Assembly: GCA_030549495.1 (NCBI GenBank)
Contig: JAUIRK010001035.1
Coordinates: 725,001-789,000 of the forward strand
Length of the DNA: 64,000 nt
Source of the DNA: Nectonema munidae
Taxonomy: Eukaryota; Nematomorpha; Nectonematoida; Nectonematidae
Direction of reading: 5' to 3'
Part shown: positions 1 through 9,922 of the stretch, one piece after another
How the letters are laid out: each line of letters opens with the position of its first letter
How positions within the stretch are numbered: the stretch's first letter is position 1
Program-made: the position numbers and the translations under genes
The notes under the pieces: model-generated
Told to the model about the DNA's origin: nothing
Database searches by the model: none
The model's input: only the letters and a program-made list of their open reading frames with translations

Positions 1-285
1 ACACAAATTTTAGTTTTATAACTTTATCTGGTCTACCTTTTTCGCTATCAAATTTAGCAAATATTGGCACGTGCTCGTTCATCTTGCTAATTATTTAAAA
101 AAAAGCACAAAATGATAATAATTCATGGCTATATAAACTGCACAGAATTTTTATTTCTACAATCCATAACCGTTGTGGGAAAAAATCTTGCCCAAGTATT
201 CTCAAAATTTTGAAATCATAAAAAATATTTTCAAAATATCATTTTTATCTATACTCAACAAATGTTTATTTAATAATAGAACTAA
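1..285. repeat. left long inverted arm of MULE-like element
   Basis: Pairs with 1623-1907 in inverted orientation, with only scattered mismatches. It includes the motif ggcacgtgctcgttcatctt (about 66-85), whose complement occurs at about 1823-1842. The arm begins at the first base of the window, so its true outer end is unknown. Confidence 0.85.
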
Positions 286-766
286 TAATATAGGTAGCGC
301 TATTAGTTTAATTATAACTCAATGAATGGTACAATTCATTTTATTAGTATGCAGCTAAAATTCAGGTACAATAAAATTGGGATATTTAAATGATTACGAT
401 ACTGTTTATGACAAATTTTTGTAATTCTCGAGAATAAAAAAATTTCTTATAGTGTTGCTTATTGCATATTTTTTACTGAACATTATAGAGCAAAATTTAC
501 TTTTATATTATATTCTAATTTTTTCAACATTCACTAGTTTCATTCTTTAATATGATCAACTTGAAATTAATTCAAAGAGTATAAGTAAACACAAAAAGAT
601 ACAAAATACATCACCAACTAAATACGATAAATCTTTTTGTTTGCATTTGTATGATTTTACTCATGGTGATCAGATCATTTCTTTGTTTGTCCGCATAACA
701 TTGTTACTCATAACCATAAGTTTTGAACATAATCTATTCTTAATATGGTGGTATGGCTTTGGATTT

Positions 767-1015
767 TTAATTAAGGTAGAATAAAACAACTTGTGTATCG
801 TTAAGAAATGCGTGTATGGATATTATTTGGTAGAATAAAAGTGGCGCTTTTTTAAAAGTTCCATCTATATATATTTCAGAAACATGAGCGGTTTGAACTA
901 AATGTTCCAATATCTTTTCATGAAAAATGATTAATCTTTTGTTTTGCTCTGTAAAAGCATCCAGTTGCAAAAAAATTAAGGCGATTTGCTGATGTATATT
1001 TTTCAGGTATATCAA
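767..1015 (-). pseudogene. MULE transposase fragment (DDE core start)
   Basis: An 82-codon minus-strand frame contains VSEIYIDGTFKKAPLLFYQI followed by SIHAFLND. This matches the first catalytic block of MULE transposases, whose usual form is 'DGTFK.aP.lF.Q.y.iHg', and the Asp of IDGTF is the first catalytic residue. Only about 80 residues of a protein normally 400-700 aa long remain, and neither the second and third catalytic positions nor the C-terminal region is readable nearby, so this is a non-functional internal remnant. It lies inside the 285-bp inverted arms, which agrees with the family call. Confidence 0.6.
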
Positions 1016-1622
1016 AATTTAAATCCGTTGTAGGCTTTGTTCCTATTTTATTATATCTTATTTTTCTCAAGATGCTTTTTTTGAATGTATAATTTTTTCC
1101 ATCTTCTTGGGTAAGATTTGTTATATTTTCCTTTCGAATAAAGTAAATTTAAAAAAGTTTTAATAAATTTTTGAAAAGTTAAAAAAATACTGATAAATTT
1201 AAATAGTTGTTTTATATGAATATTTAGCTTCATGTTTTATATTTTGGTCAAACTTTTCAACTCGCTCATTAATCTTCTCATGATTATGATCAAAAAAGGA
1301 AAAGTGTTATTGGATTCATCATTTCTAACTATAACTTTACCTAAAAAAATTTTCAAAAATAATAAAAATATAAAATCATGGGAAAAACTAAAAATAATTA
1401 CTTTGTAATTTTAACTTTAATAAAATTTTGTATAATACGAAAAGCACAAAATAATTTTTTTTTAAACAATATCTTCTATTTAAAAATAAATTATAAATCA
1501 ATGGAAAACTGATTAAAAATATACGAAATATTCAAATTCATATTATTTTTGCTTTATTTTATTTGAAAGAAAATTAAAAAAAACTAAATGCAACTAAAAC
1601 TGAAAAAACATCGCATTTATAC

Positions 1623-1907
1623 TTAGTTCTATTATTAAATAAACATTTGTTGAGTATAGATAAAAATGATATTTTAAAAATATTTTTTATGATTTCAAAA
1701 TTTTGAGAATACTTGGGCAAGATTTTTTCTCACAACGGTTATGGATTGTAGAAATAAAAATTCTGTGCAGTTTATATAGCCATGAATTATTATCATTTTG
1801 TGCTTTTTTTTAAATAATTAGCAAGATGAACGAGCACGTGCCAATATTTGCTAAATTTGATAGCGAAAAAGGTAGACCAGATAAAGTTATAAAACTAAAA
1901 TTTGTGT
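1623..1907. repeat. right long inverted arm of MULE-like element
   Basis: Reverse complement of 1-285. Immediately outside it (1908 onward) the sequence attgtatgatt cannot be compared with the left flank because the window starts there. Confidence 0.85.
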
Positions 1908-2650
1908 ATTGTATGATTATAGTTGCAAAAGCTACTAAGATCAGACAAACTTAAAAAAATATTCTCTCACCAGGACAACAAGAACTTTTACTGCAGTAAT
2001 AGCAATCTGATCACTATCTTCCCTTCTTTTGTAATACTTAAATCCTTCATGAAACATTTTCAGGTATATTTAAAAAATATTTTACAACTAAATCTATAAA
2101 TTTAATAGTATATCTTAAAATATATCTAATATTTATGAGTATATCTAAAAATAATATGATTTGCGTAGAATCAAGTTAAAAATGTGAATTATAAATGTTT
2201 ATAAAAGTGAGTTTGTGCATTTGTGTTTGCTGAATGGTTTGTGATGCCGCTAGTTATAGAAGAAGTGATGAGAAAAATAATAGTTGCGAGAGACACGGTG
2301 ATAAGGAAAATATTAGTTGCGAAAGAAACGAGTGAAAAGTGATGAGAAAAATAATACTATCATGTGGCAAGAAATCGAGTGGTAGTGTGAAAGCGGGACG
2401 ATCAAAAGAAAGAAAAATGTATAATTCATCACTATATCTCATCCATCTCCTAATGTTGATGGCGAGAAATGTCCCTTGGCGAGGAATAGCCGCTTGCCAT
2501 AGCAAAATACATCATTATTACATTTCATTTTTCAAGAAAATAAAATGTAGATGGCGTTAAAAAAATTGAATCAAAATCATTTTTCTAGCTAATAAAATTG
2601 AGTTTTCAAGTAAAATTTAGTTTAAAATTATTAATGGGTCTGTTGTATTC
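1908..2650. other. AT-rich stretch without a recognised gene
   Basis: Open frames of 60-83 codons on both strands overlap at 2254-2560 but resemble no family. The only visible structure is a short imperfect internal repetition at 2262-2365, with three variants of gatgagaaaaataatagttgcg and related purine-rich blocks. Confidence 0.5.
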
Positions 2651-2664
2651 ACTATACAGTTATA

Positions 2665-2786
2665 GTTCGATCCCCAAGGCTCCCAACTCTAAAAACAAAT
2701 TCACAAAAACTGTGATTAACCATCCTAAGCATAATGCGAGCATATAGCCTTACGGATAAAAGTGCTTTGATATTTCCAACCAACCA
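2665..2786 (+). mobile_element. short tRNA-derived SINE-like insertion with 14-bp target-site duplication
   Basis: The 14-mer actatacagttata occurs directly before (2651-2664) and directly after (2787-2800) a 122-bp segment, so the segment is an insertion. It begins gttcgatccc, a good RNA polymerase III B-box, and ends in a (ccaa)n-like tail, ccaaccaacc. This suggests a 5'-truncated tRNA-derived SINE mobilised by a LINE. The A-box part is missing. No second copy was noticed in the window. Confidence 0.5.
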
Positions 2787-2974
2787 ACTATACAGTTATA
2801 ATATTTTCATTGAGAAAAAAACTTTAAAAGTGGTCTTGGCAGAAAAATTGAACAAGGGTTTCGTTCAAAAAATTGAACAGGGCTTTTGACCATCGAAGGA
2901 AAGAAAAATTTTCGATCATGCGAAGGTTAAAATTAACTTTAAGGCAATTATCATCAAACCACTAAAATTAGAGA

Positions 2975-3300
2975 GAAAGATTAGCACTCAAGTTGGGGTC
3001 ATTCGGAGAAATAAGTATTGAAATATCATCGGCATAAAGATACATGCTTACAAATGAATTAATCATGAAAATGTCGTTAATATATATCAAAAAAGAAGGG
3101 GACCCAAGATAGAGCCTTGAGGCACCCCACATACAATATTAGACAAGCTTGAATATACACCATTAATACAAGTACATTGGAATCTATTTGAGAAATAACT
3201 AGAAAGTAAGCATCCCACATGAAGAAAAGTCATATATTTTTAGTTTATCAATAAGAATTGAATGAGATATCGAGTCAAATATAGTAAATTCAATTTAGAT
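2975..3300 (-). pseudogene. LINE reverse-transcriptase fragment 1
   Basis: On the minus strand, pieces in changing frames spell FDSISHSILIDKLKIY (the RT 'AFDtvdH.iLl.KL' block), GVPQGSILGPLLF-like and YINDIFM blocks, and then MYLYADDISILISP with the YADD catalytic motif. The order FD, then QGS, then YADD is correct for non-LTR retrotransposon RT domains 4-7. Stops and frameshifts interrupt it. It stops abruptly near 3300, where a second RT fragment in the same orientation follows. Confidence 0.8.
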
Positions 3301-3419
3301 TTATTTATGAAGTACAGGGCCTTAGATTAAAAAAATTTAGTTCCATATGATTTAAGAAAATCCGATCTTTTATTAAGCTGAAATCATTCTGTACAAATAA
3401 ACTCAGATCATTTATACTT

Positions 3420-3900
3420 TTATATTTATATTAAGACATTGGAAATATGAGAATAACATCATCAGCGTATAAAAGAATTTCAAACTTATTGGAGGAATTA
3501 AAGATATCGTTTATGAAAATTCCAAATAAAAGATGTCATAAAACTGATCCTTGATGAACACTGAGATTATTTTTGATAGGAGATTACAAAACGCATTGAT
3601 ATTGATCACTAAAATAGTATTCAAAGAAGCGAGACTTATATTAGAAATACTATATAATTTTGATTTGTTCAATAAAATAGAGTATGATTAGATCCAAAAA
3701 ATTCCAATGTATCTGAATTAGAATCCAAATGCTCAGAGATATTGTTTAAAAAATAAGACTACAGAAATTCAGTAGAATAGTTTTTACGAAAGACAAATTG
3801 TTTTTATAAGAGGTTATAAGAATAAAAGTAATAATAGATTTGAGAAAGTATTATTTTTTCAAAAATTTTAGAAAAACTAGTATTATTTAAATGCGGGACA
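3420..3900 (-). pseudogene. LINE reverse-transcriptase fragment 2
   Basis: Minus strand, from high to low coordinate: FSKIFEKIILSQIYYYFY and KQFVFRKNYSTEF (RT domains 1-2, the 'FEKlI..ql' and 'QFGFR...ST' blocks), then HQGSVL with LLFGIFINDIFN, then FEILLYADDVILIFPM with YADD. It therefore covers a wider RT span than fragment 1, yet lies directly upstream of it in the same orientation, so two separate insertions are present. The segment between the FRK..ST and QGS blocks looks shortened. Clearly dead. Confidence 0.8.
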
Positions 3901-3910
3901 TATATGTCCC

Positions 3911-4718
3911 ACAAGTTTTATCTGAAATTAATTTCATTTATATATTCATACAATTTTATATATGTGCAAAATTCAATCAATAAGACATTCATGATTAAAA
4001 ACTTTTTTTTGTAAACAAATTATTTGCTACTTATTTTAGGCTGTTTTTATGTTAAAAATTAGAAATTGATATCATTTTTCTTTTACCTATTCTTTTTATA
4101 GAAGCAAGACAGAAATGACAAAATTAAGAATGCATTCTGTTTTAGTCTAAATAGAAGAAATATAAGGAAAGAACGTGAAAATTTTTAAAAACAATAAAGT
4201 AAAGAAGAATACTTGTATTATAATATTTGTATTTATAACCAATGAAATGGTTTTTCGTTTAAAATATAATAATTTTTTTGATACTCAATAAAACATAAAT
4301 TTAAAATGGCTTCATGTAATTTACGCACAAGAATTTTTAATTATAAAAAAATTCTATCAAACAAATTGTGTTAGCTGATGAAGTGATGCATCAGATGCTG
4401 ATTATAATTTGGATGAGGAAGATATCAATTTTGTAGAAGAGGAGAATGGAGAGCGTGGTTATTATTGAAGATGAGTTAGATGTTAGAGGAAATGATTATC
4501 AAAAAGTAAAAACTTAAGGGCTAAGAGTGGCAGTATATAAAGTATGGATATTTCCTCATACACACACAGGTGCACCATCAGCGCAATGTGATTTCTCTAT
4601 ATTTGTTTCTTCAGTCCTGAATCCATGCTGAAATAGTCACTCCATACAGTATTATGAGAATATTATAACATCTGTAAACTGATTATTTCATTTGCTTTGA
4701 ATACTTTTTTTCAATAAC
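3911..4718. other. AT-rich stretch with an acidic coding relic
   Basis: No intact gene. At about 4383-4450 the plus strand reads SDADYNLDEEDINFVEEENG, an acidic run like the N-termini of many transposases (piggyBac among them), but nothing recognisable follows. Confidence 0.35.
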
Positions 4719-4720
4719 TA

Positions 4721-6522
4721 CCGTATTTTTCGGACTATAAGGCGCACTGGATTATAAGGCGCAAACTCAAAAAAATACAAAAAGGTTTACTTGCTTCATA
4801 TATAAGGCGCACCGGATTATTAGGCGCATTAAAAATCTTAACTTAAAACCAATATACTAGGTAATTAGGCTAATAGTTTATTGAAATAACGCTTTAATCA
4901 AAATAAGAAAAAATTAAATTGCTTTTATTATTCGCTTTGAAATCCTTCAAACCCTTCATTTTCTGTGTCGGAATTTAAAAGTTGAGCAATCTCTTCGCTC
5001 ACTGAATAATCAAGTGATTCATCATCAGTAGAGTCAGAATCCTCTCTAGTTATTTCCAAATCATCAATAATTCCAGCTTTATTAAAACCGCGAATTATGC
5101 ATGAAGGAGAGACTTTAGACCAAGCTTCTAGAATCCACTTACTAATGGTGGAGTAATCAACACGTCGTTGCCTTCCAGTTTTCGTGAAAGTGTGTTCGCC
5201 ATCTGTCATCCAGCGCTCCCATAGAGCTCTTAATTTAACTTTAAAGGATCTATTCGCAGTAATATCCAAAGGTTGTAACTCCTTCGTCAAACCACCAGGA
5301 ATTATTGCTAATTGCGTGTTAATTTTTTTAACGTGAGCCTTTATCTTATCGGTGATGTGAGCACGCATAGAGTCGCAAATCAACAATGACGGCGATGAAT
5401 GAAAAAAACCATCAGATCTTTTAACAAATACTTCATTAAGCCACTCGCTCATCTTTTGCTCGTCCATCCACCCCTTTGAATTAGCTTTAATAATAATTCC
5501 AGATGGAAACTTATCTTTTGGTAAAGTCTTTCGTTTGAAAATTATCATGGGTGGGAGTTTAGAGCCATTGGCTTGACATGCAAGAACTACAGTGAAGCAC
5601 GATTTTTCATTTCCTGTAGTAGAAATTGATACCGAACTTGTTCCTTTTTTATCTACTGTACGGTTCATAGGAATATCGAAAGTGAGTGGAATTTCCTCCA
5701 TATTAGTAATGTGTGTCAGTTTAATATTTCTTTGAGAGACAATTTCTTTGAGGTAACTTTTGAAAACACAAACTTTTTCTTTGTAGTCTTTTGGTAGTTG
5801 TTGCGAAACAGTAGTTTTTGTGCGTATTGAAAGATTTTTCCTCTTCATAAAGCGAAAACACCATGATGAACCTCCTTGGAACTCTTTAATTTTCATTTCA
5901 TGTGCTAAGATTGGCTTTTGCTTTCAATCTGATCGAAATCGTTGATATACCTCTACCCATTGTTCTTTGTTCTATTACCCACTGTTCGAGATCATTTTCC
6001 AACTGAGGCCATCTAGCTTTGTTACCTCTAAAACTTCGTTTTGTTTTCTTCACTTGTTTTAAGTCGTCTTCTTGTATCCTCCATTTTCTAACCATAGACT
6101 CATTTATGTTGAATTCTCTTGCAGTTGCCCTATTCCCATGCTCTTTCGAATAGTCAATAATTCTTAGTTTAAAACCAGCATCATATGCATGTCGTTTTGC
6201 AGGCATATTGAAAATTTATAATGAAAAGTTCAAAAACAAATTCAAACTTGAATAATCTCAAATAAAAAACTAATTTATTAGGGAAAAGCAATAGCGTAAA
6301 TAAATGAACCTAGCTTAATTAAAGTAAGCCATTTCAGTTTTAACAAATAACAAGTAAAAGTGAATTGATTTAAACATAAAATGAAAAAAACTTAAATTTT
6401 GATTGAAAATAATTTTTTTTATGTAAATTTCAGTATATAAGACGCACCATATTATAAGGCGCATTGAAATTTTTAGTTAAAAAAAAATCTTCAGAGTGCG
6501 CCTTATAGTCCGAAAAATACGG
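4721..6522 (-). mobile_element. pogo-type DNA transposon, nearly complete (1802 bp)
   Basis: Both ends carry the same 28-bp inverted repeat (4721-4748 and 6495-6522), which starts ccgtatttttcggactataa, and both are flanked by TA (4719-4720 and 6523-6524), the target site of the Tc1/mariner-pogo group. Subterminal copies of ataaggcgca occur three to four times near each end (4738-4825, 6435-6465) and are probable transposase-binding repeats. The transposase lies on the minus strand and fills most of the element. Because the ends and flanks are still exact, the copy looks young despite a break in its gene. Confidence 0.9.
4928..6206 (-). pseudogene. pogo-type (POGK-like) transposase, split by one frameshift
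   Basis: The first frame (6206-5898, 102 codons) begins MPAKRHAYDAGFKLRIIDYS and holds a psq-type helix-turn-helix, with REFNINESMVRKWR as its recognition part. The second frame (5896-4928, 322 codons) resumes with a CENP-B-type HTH tail, GGSSWCFRFMKRKNLSIRTK, then a DDE domain: TVDKKGTSSVSISTTGNEKS, LLICDSMRAH (second Asp) and GGLTKELQPLDITANRSFK (third Asp). The two frames meet at about 5897, where a small indel shifts the frame, so the copy cannot make a full protein of about 420 aa. The usual first catalytic block 'NMDE' reads NMEE, with Glu in place of Asp, which would probably impair catalysis independently. An acidic C-tail (TREDSDSTDDESLDYS) is typical of this clade. Confidence 0.9.
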
Positions 6523-6649
6523 TAGTTTTAATTTTGCCATTTTCTCTATTCTCTCAAATGTATTCAAGCACCCAAAATGTAGCTTCAGATGATGCTATAG
6601 AGTGAGTTCTGGGATTATAGTTCCTTATGTGATGCCCTCAATTTAAATA

Positions 6650-7403
6650 ATAACATAATTGGAGTTTTAGAGTGGATGGCAAAGCATGGTCTTATCAAAA
6701 ATCGACAAACATGTTTATGTGATGTCAATGGTTTTGTAATTTTTGCAAAATAGAAAATTTGTCAGATCTAGCTCCTTTTTTTATAACTCTAATCTTGAAC
6801 TGAAAAAACCTTTACTTTTTATATATGGCTGGGCTAGATTACTCTCTAAACCTAAAGATTATTTTACATGAGGGCAATTTAAAAGCTAGCACTCATAGTG
6901 GCGTTGACTGGAATAATTACTGCAGAGAAGTTTGTTTAAATTGGGTCTCGAACAATGAAATATCTATTGGAGGTTTCAACGACGATTTTTCACAAAAAGT
7001 TGTAGAAATTAATCAAACCAAATTTTTTCACAGAAAATATCATTGTGACATTGTGTTTTTGGAGGCATTGAGCGAGGGTCTAAAAAGTGCTTCATGGTTG
7101 ATGTTCCTGATGGACGCGACGAAACATTGTTTTGACAAATTATCAAATATATATTATCCGAAACTAAACAATGGATGGTATGACCATTGGGTTGTCATAC
7201 ACGAAAGAAATTTTGTTTCTCCCGAAAATCAAATGATTCACACTCAAAATATAGAAAATATGTGGATGAGAGTGAAAAGACAATTCGTAATCTCAAATTC
7301 ACTTTTTTTATCATACTTAGATGAATTTATGTTGCGGAATGCATTTTCCAATTTCGATCCATTTTCAAAGTTTATTGTAACTATCAAAAACTCTTATTTT
7401 TAA
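6650..7403 (+). pseudogene. Merlin (IS1595/ISXO2-like) transposase relic
   Basis: An upstream frame at about 6665-6740 reads LEWMAKHGLIKNRQTCLCD, matching the N-terminal zinc-ribbon start of Merlin transposases. The main frame (6825-7403) contains GVDWNNYCREVCLNWV, QKVVEINQTKFFHRKYH (the 'veIDEskFgkrKyn' block), GWYDHW (the 'sDcw.aY' block) and HTQNIENMWMRVKR (the 'hTq.IE..W...K' block, with the catalytic Glu). At about 7090-7140 the family block VPDGRDETLF is readable only in another frame, so a frameshift lies there. The first catalytic Asp of 'EIDE' is Asn in this copy. A family protein is about 250-300 aa. Inverted ends were not identified. Confidence 0.8.
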
Positions 7404-7926
7404 AACCTAAGTAATTCAGTTTTAGTTTCGTATTAATTTAATAAATTTTAACTAATTTCGTTCAACTTTTGATCATATTTGAATAAAGTAATTGATAATA
7501 TTGTTTGAGTGGAACCATAACTTTATCTTTAGAACGATACTATTTGAAACCATTTAGCATTTTCTGAACCTAGTCTCTTGTAAAATTTAATTTTTTTATA
7601 ACAAAAAGAACATTCCCATTATTTTTACCAATGTGGTCATTTGGACCCCAAACAAACTTTCTTTAAATTTTTTTTGGGACTTACTTCATTATTATAGGTT
7701 AAGAAATTAGAAGTGCTTTTAATTAAGAAAAAGATTAAATAAAACACTTTGAAACAAATTTTACCACTGGGGTCTAAAAGATCCCAAGCTTCTCTAAAAT
7801 TTTATTAACTATACATGGATTATGTTTTGGAACTGTGTTTAAGTTATGTGTCATTGTTTTCAATGTTTTATAAGAAGTTAACAATTGCAATATTAGAAGA
7901 AGGTATCATCATGCGGCGCCTAATGC
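7404..7926. other. AT-rich stretch, possible piggyBac end sequence
   Basis: No gene. Short blocks at 7631-7655 (gtggtcatttggaccccaa) and 7766-7790 (ccactggggtctaaaagatc) resemble the GGGTC/GACCC-rich ends of some piggyBac-related elements. They may belong to the decayed piggyBac gene that follows; this is inference only. Confidence 0.3.
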
Positions 7927-7980
7927 TGTAAAGGTACCATAGGGTATTTTCATCGAGAAGGCACAATTGCGCCGCTTGTA
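7927..7980. repeat. dispersed repeat with palindromic core, copy 1
   Basis: About 50 bp (aaggtacc, then gggtattttcatcgagaagg, cacaattgcgcc, gcttgtat) recur at 63950-64000 at the very end of the window with about 85% identity. The core gcgcaattgcgc is a perfect palindrome in the other copy. A (ta)n run follows here at 7979-7997. Confidence 0.75.
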
Positions 7981-8189
7981 TATATATATATATATATGGT
8001 AAGATGTGTGTATAAGTTTGACAGCTGTTTTCAATATAAGAACTATGTTCTGAAACAAAATTTTTATCTCTCATACCTCTTATACTAACTTTACTAATTT
8101 CTTCTTTGTTGGTTTTTTTTATTGCTACAAGTTTCATCGAAAATCATCACAACCGACGAAGTTTCATTTTTGTGTAAATAGCTTTTTAT

Positions 8190-9775
8190 GCATCATCCAT
8201 GATGGGTAATAATTCTTCTGAAACGATCAATAAACCTACAAAAAGACTTGCTAATTTCGATATATTTTCGGACATTAGTTTGCATTTTTTTGATTTATTA
8301 TCTTCTCTTACTAACGCTGGAAATGAAAGTATTCTTTCAAAAAATAAGCTTGAAATAGAGAAAGAAGTAAATAGATTTCGTACAAAAGTTGTGTGTAAGT
8401 CTTTGCATTCTTTTGATGTTGAAGATGAAAGAATTCATCATTAATTTTGAAGAGTATCCAACAGTTTTGCACCAAAATATCGAATATGTTCGTAATAAAT
8501 CTTTTTTCCTATCTTCCATCTCTATAGTACTGGGAAGTGGAGTATAGACTAAGATTTTGATCTACTCGATCAACATGCCCCATTGAACTGTTGTAATGTT
8601 TTACTTGCTCTGGAATTTCGTCTTTTTTTAATTTTTACTGAAATGATCGTGACCATATTGATGATGATCGGTACTCACAAAAATAATTGGGAATTTACCC
8701 TTTTTATCATGGTATATTGAAAACTGGACAGTTTTTCCGTCGTTATACTTTTTTTCTAAAACGTCAAATTTTCTACAAAATTTGGAAGTTATTTGCTAAC
8801 AGAAGAATTTTCTTATTAAATCGGGATGAATGAAAGTCGTGAGTCTCATTCGTGAAAATGTTCCATTTCCAAAGAAATTCCATTGTCTAAAAGAAATTCA
8901 ACAACGACTTTGTTGAAAAAATAACTATCAGCAGTCAGATTCAATCCTGAATGCAAAAACTTTTTCATAATTTGTTGTACCAACTCATAAATACCTTGAT
9001 ACGAGTTGAATTGCCTTGATGCTTGTAAAAATATATCATATACATAGTGTTCATCATCTGCAACTACAAAAATTTTTTGGCCGTACTTCTCTCTTTTTAC
9101 CTTTAATGAAAGTTTTGAGAGGGTCTCTTGACGAAAAGAATTTTTTCAAAATTTCATCTAGACAAATACTGGAGTTAGGATGAGGGGACGAATATTTTAT
9201 AAATAAACTTGACATTTTAAAATCAATCTTGAAAATAACTTATTGATATCTTTGGTCATGAAGTATTCACATGTCCCATCGTTTTTGATTTTTTTAATCT
9301 TTTTATTGCCCTTGATATCTAAAACTTCGGTGTACTCAATTTTTCCAGGCACTAAATATCGTCCAATTTCAAGAAGTTTATTATATGATATAGGGTTTAT
9401 TGATACACCATATTGGTCTTTTATATATGTTTCTAAACTTCTATTAAAACTCTGAATTCTAACATGTTTACCTTTGTCCGTATTCATCAACAAATGGAAT
9501 CCAAGATACTGGTAAATGTCTTCTTTAGAGAACTCATCATTAGTAATTTTACTTTTATACATTTTCATTTGTCCAAAACAAAATGTGATCTATAATTTCT
9601 CCAAAACAATAGTTGAAAAAAGTTTTTTTAACATAAAAAAGGCTTTCTGAGATTTTCTGCACATTAGGTTTATTAACAATATGATTTCTTACATTTTTTC
9701 CAAAAAAAGTTTCTGGTGGAGTCTTTACCAGTGCCCAATTTTTCAAATAATCATCAGGTATAAGCAGATTTTGAG
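8190..9775 (-). pseudogene. piggyBac-type transposase, heavily decayed
   Basis: Minus strand, N to C: WALVKTPPETFFGKNVRN with FFNYCFGEIIDHILFWTNE (9746-9560); ITNDEFSKEDIYQYLGFHLL (9560-9470); VVADDEHYVYDIFLQAS and NLTADSYFFNKVVVEFLLDN (about 9080-8890, the 'DNyFtS..L...L' block); FVSTDHHQYG; then IPEQVKHYNSSMGHVDRVDQ (about 8620-8560), the piggyBac 'YN..MGgVDr.Dq' signature. C-terminal helices are readable to about 8200. At least several stops and frame changes interrupt it, so it is non-functional. TTAA-flanked ends were not established. Family assignment is firm; exact limits are not. Confidence 0.8.
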
Positions 9776-9907
9776 AAGGTACGCTGGTCTATGTACTTGT
9801 AGAAGGATCATAGTTAATAGTAAGACGTATAGAGGACATAACGATGAAAAAAGTAGAAATATGAATTTTTATAGCAGCAAAGAAATTAAATGAAATGACA
9901 ATGAAAG

Positions 9908-9922
9908 CCCCCCCCCCCCCCC
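9908..9922. repeat. poly-C run (15 nt)
   Basis: Uninterrupted C15 in an otherwise AT-rich region; its length may be unreliable in an assembly. Confidence 0.9.

Larger units (their letters stand above)
1..1907. mobile_element. MULE-like element with 285-bp inverted arms (left end at window edge)
   Basis: Bases 1-285 and 1623-1907 are near-perfect reverse complements of each other (left begins acacaaattttag, right ends ctaaaatttgtgt). The enclosed 1.3 kb is AT-rich and carries a minus-strand fragment of a Mutator-like transposase at 767-1015. Long terminal inverted repeats plus that domain are the hallmark of MULE elements. The left arm touches base 1, so the element may extend outside the window and its target-site duplication cannot be judged. 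Each arm also holds an outward-reading frame beginning MNEHVPIFAKFDSEKGRPDK (plus strand from about 1827), which resembles the start of a FLYWCH zinc finger. FLYWCH domains are found with animal MULE transposases. Domain family and inverted arms are seen; element limits are inferred. Confidence 0.7.

Noticed and set aside
2254-2560. Opposing frames of 83 and 73 codons
   Set aside because: They overlap on opposite strands in purine-rich imperfect repeats and show no homology.
8199-8444. 81-codon plus-strand frame
   Set aside because: It is the complement of the piggyBac C-terminal helices readable on the minus strand (FDILVQNCWILFKINDEFFH), so the minus strand is the coding one.
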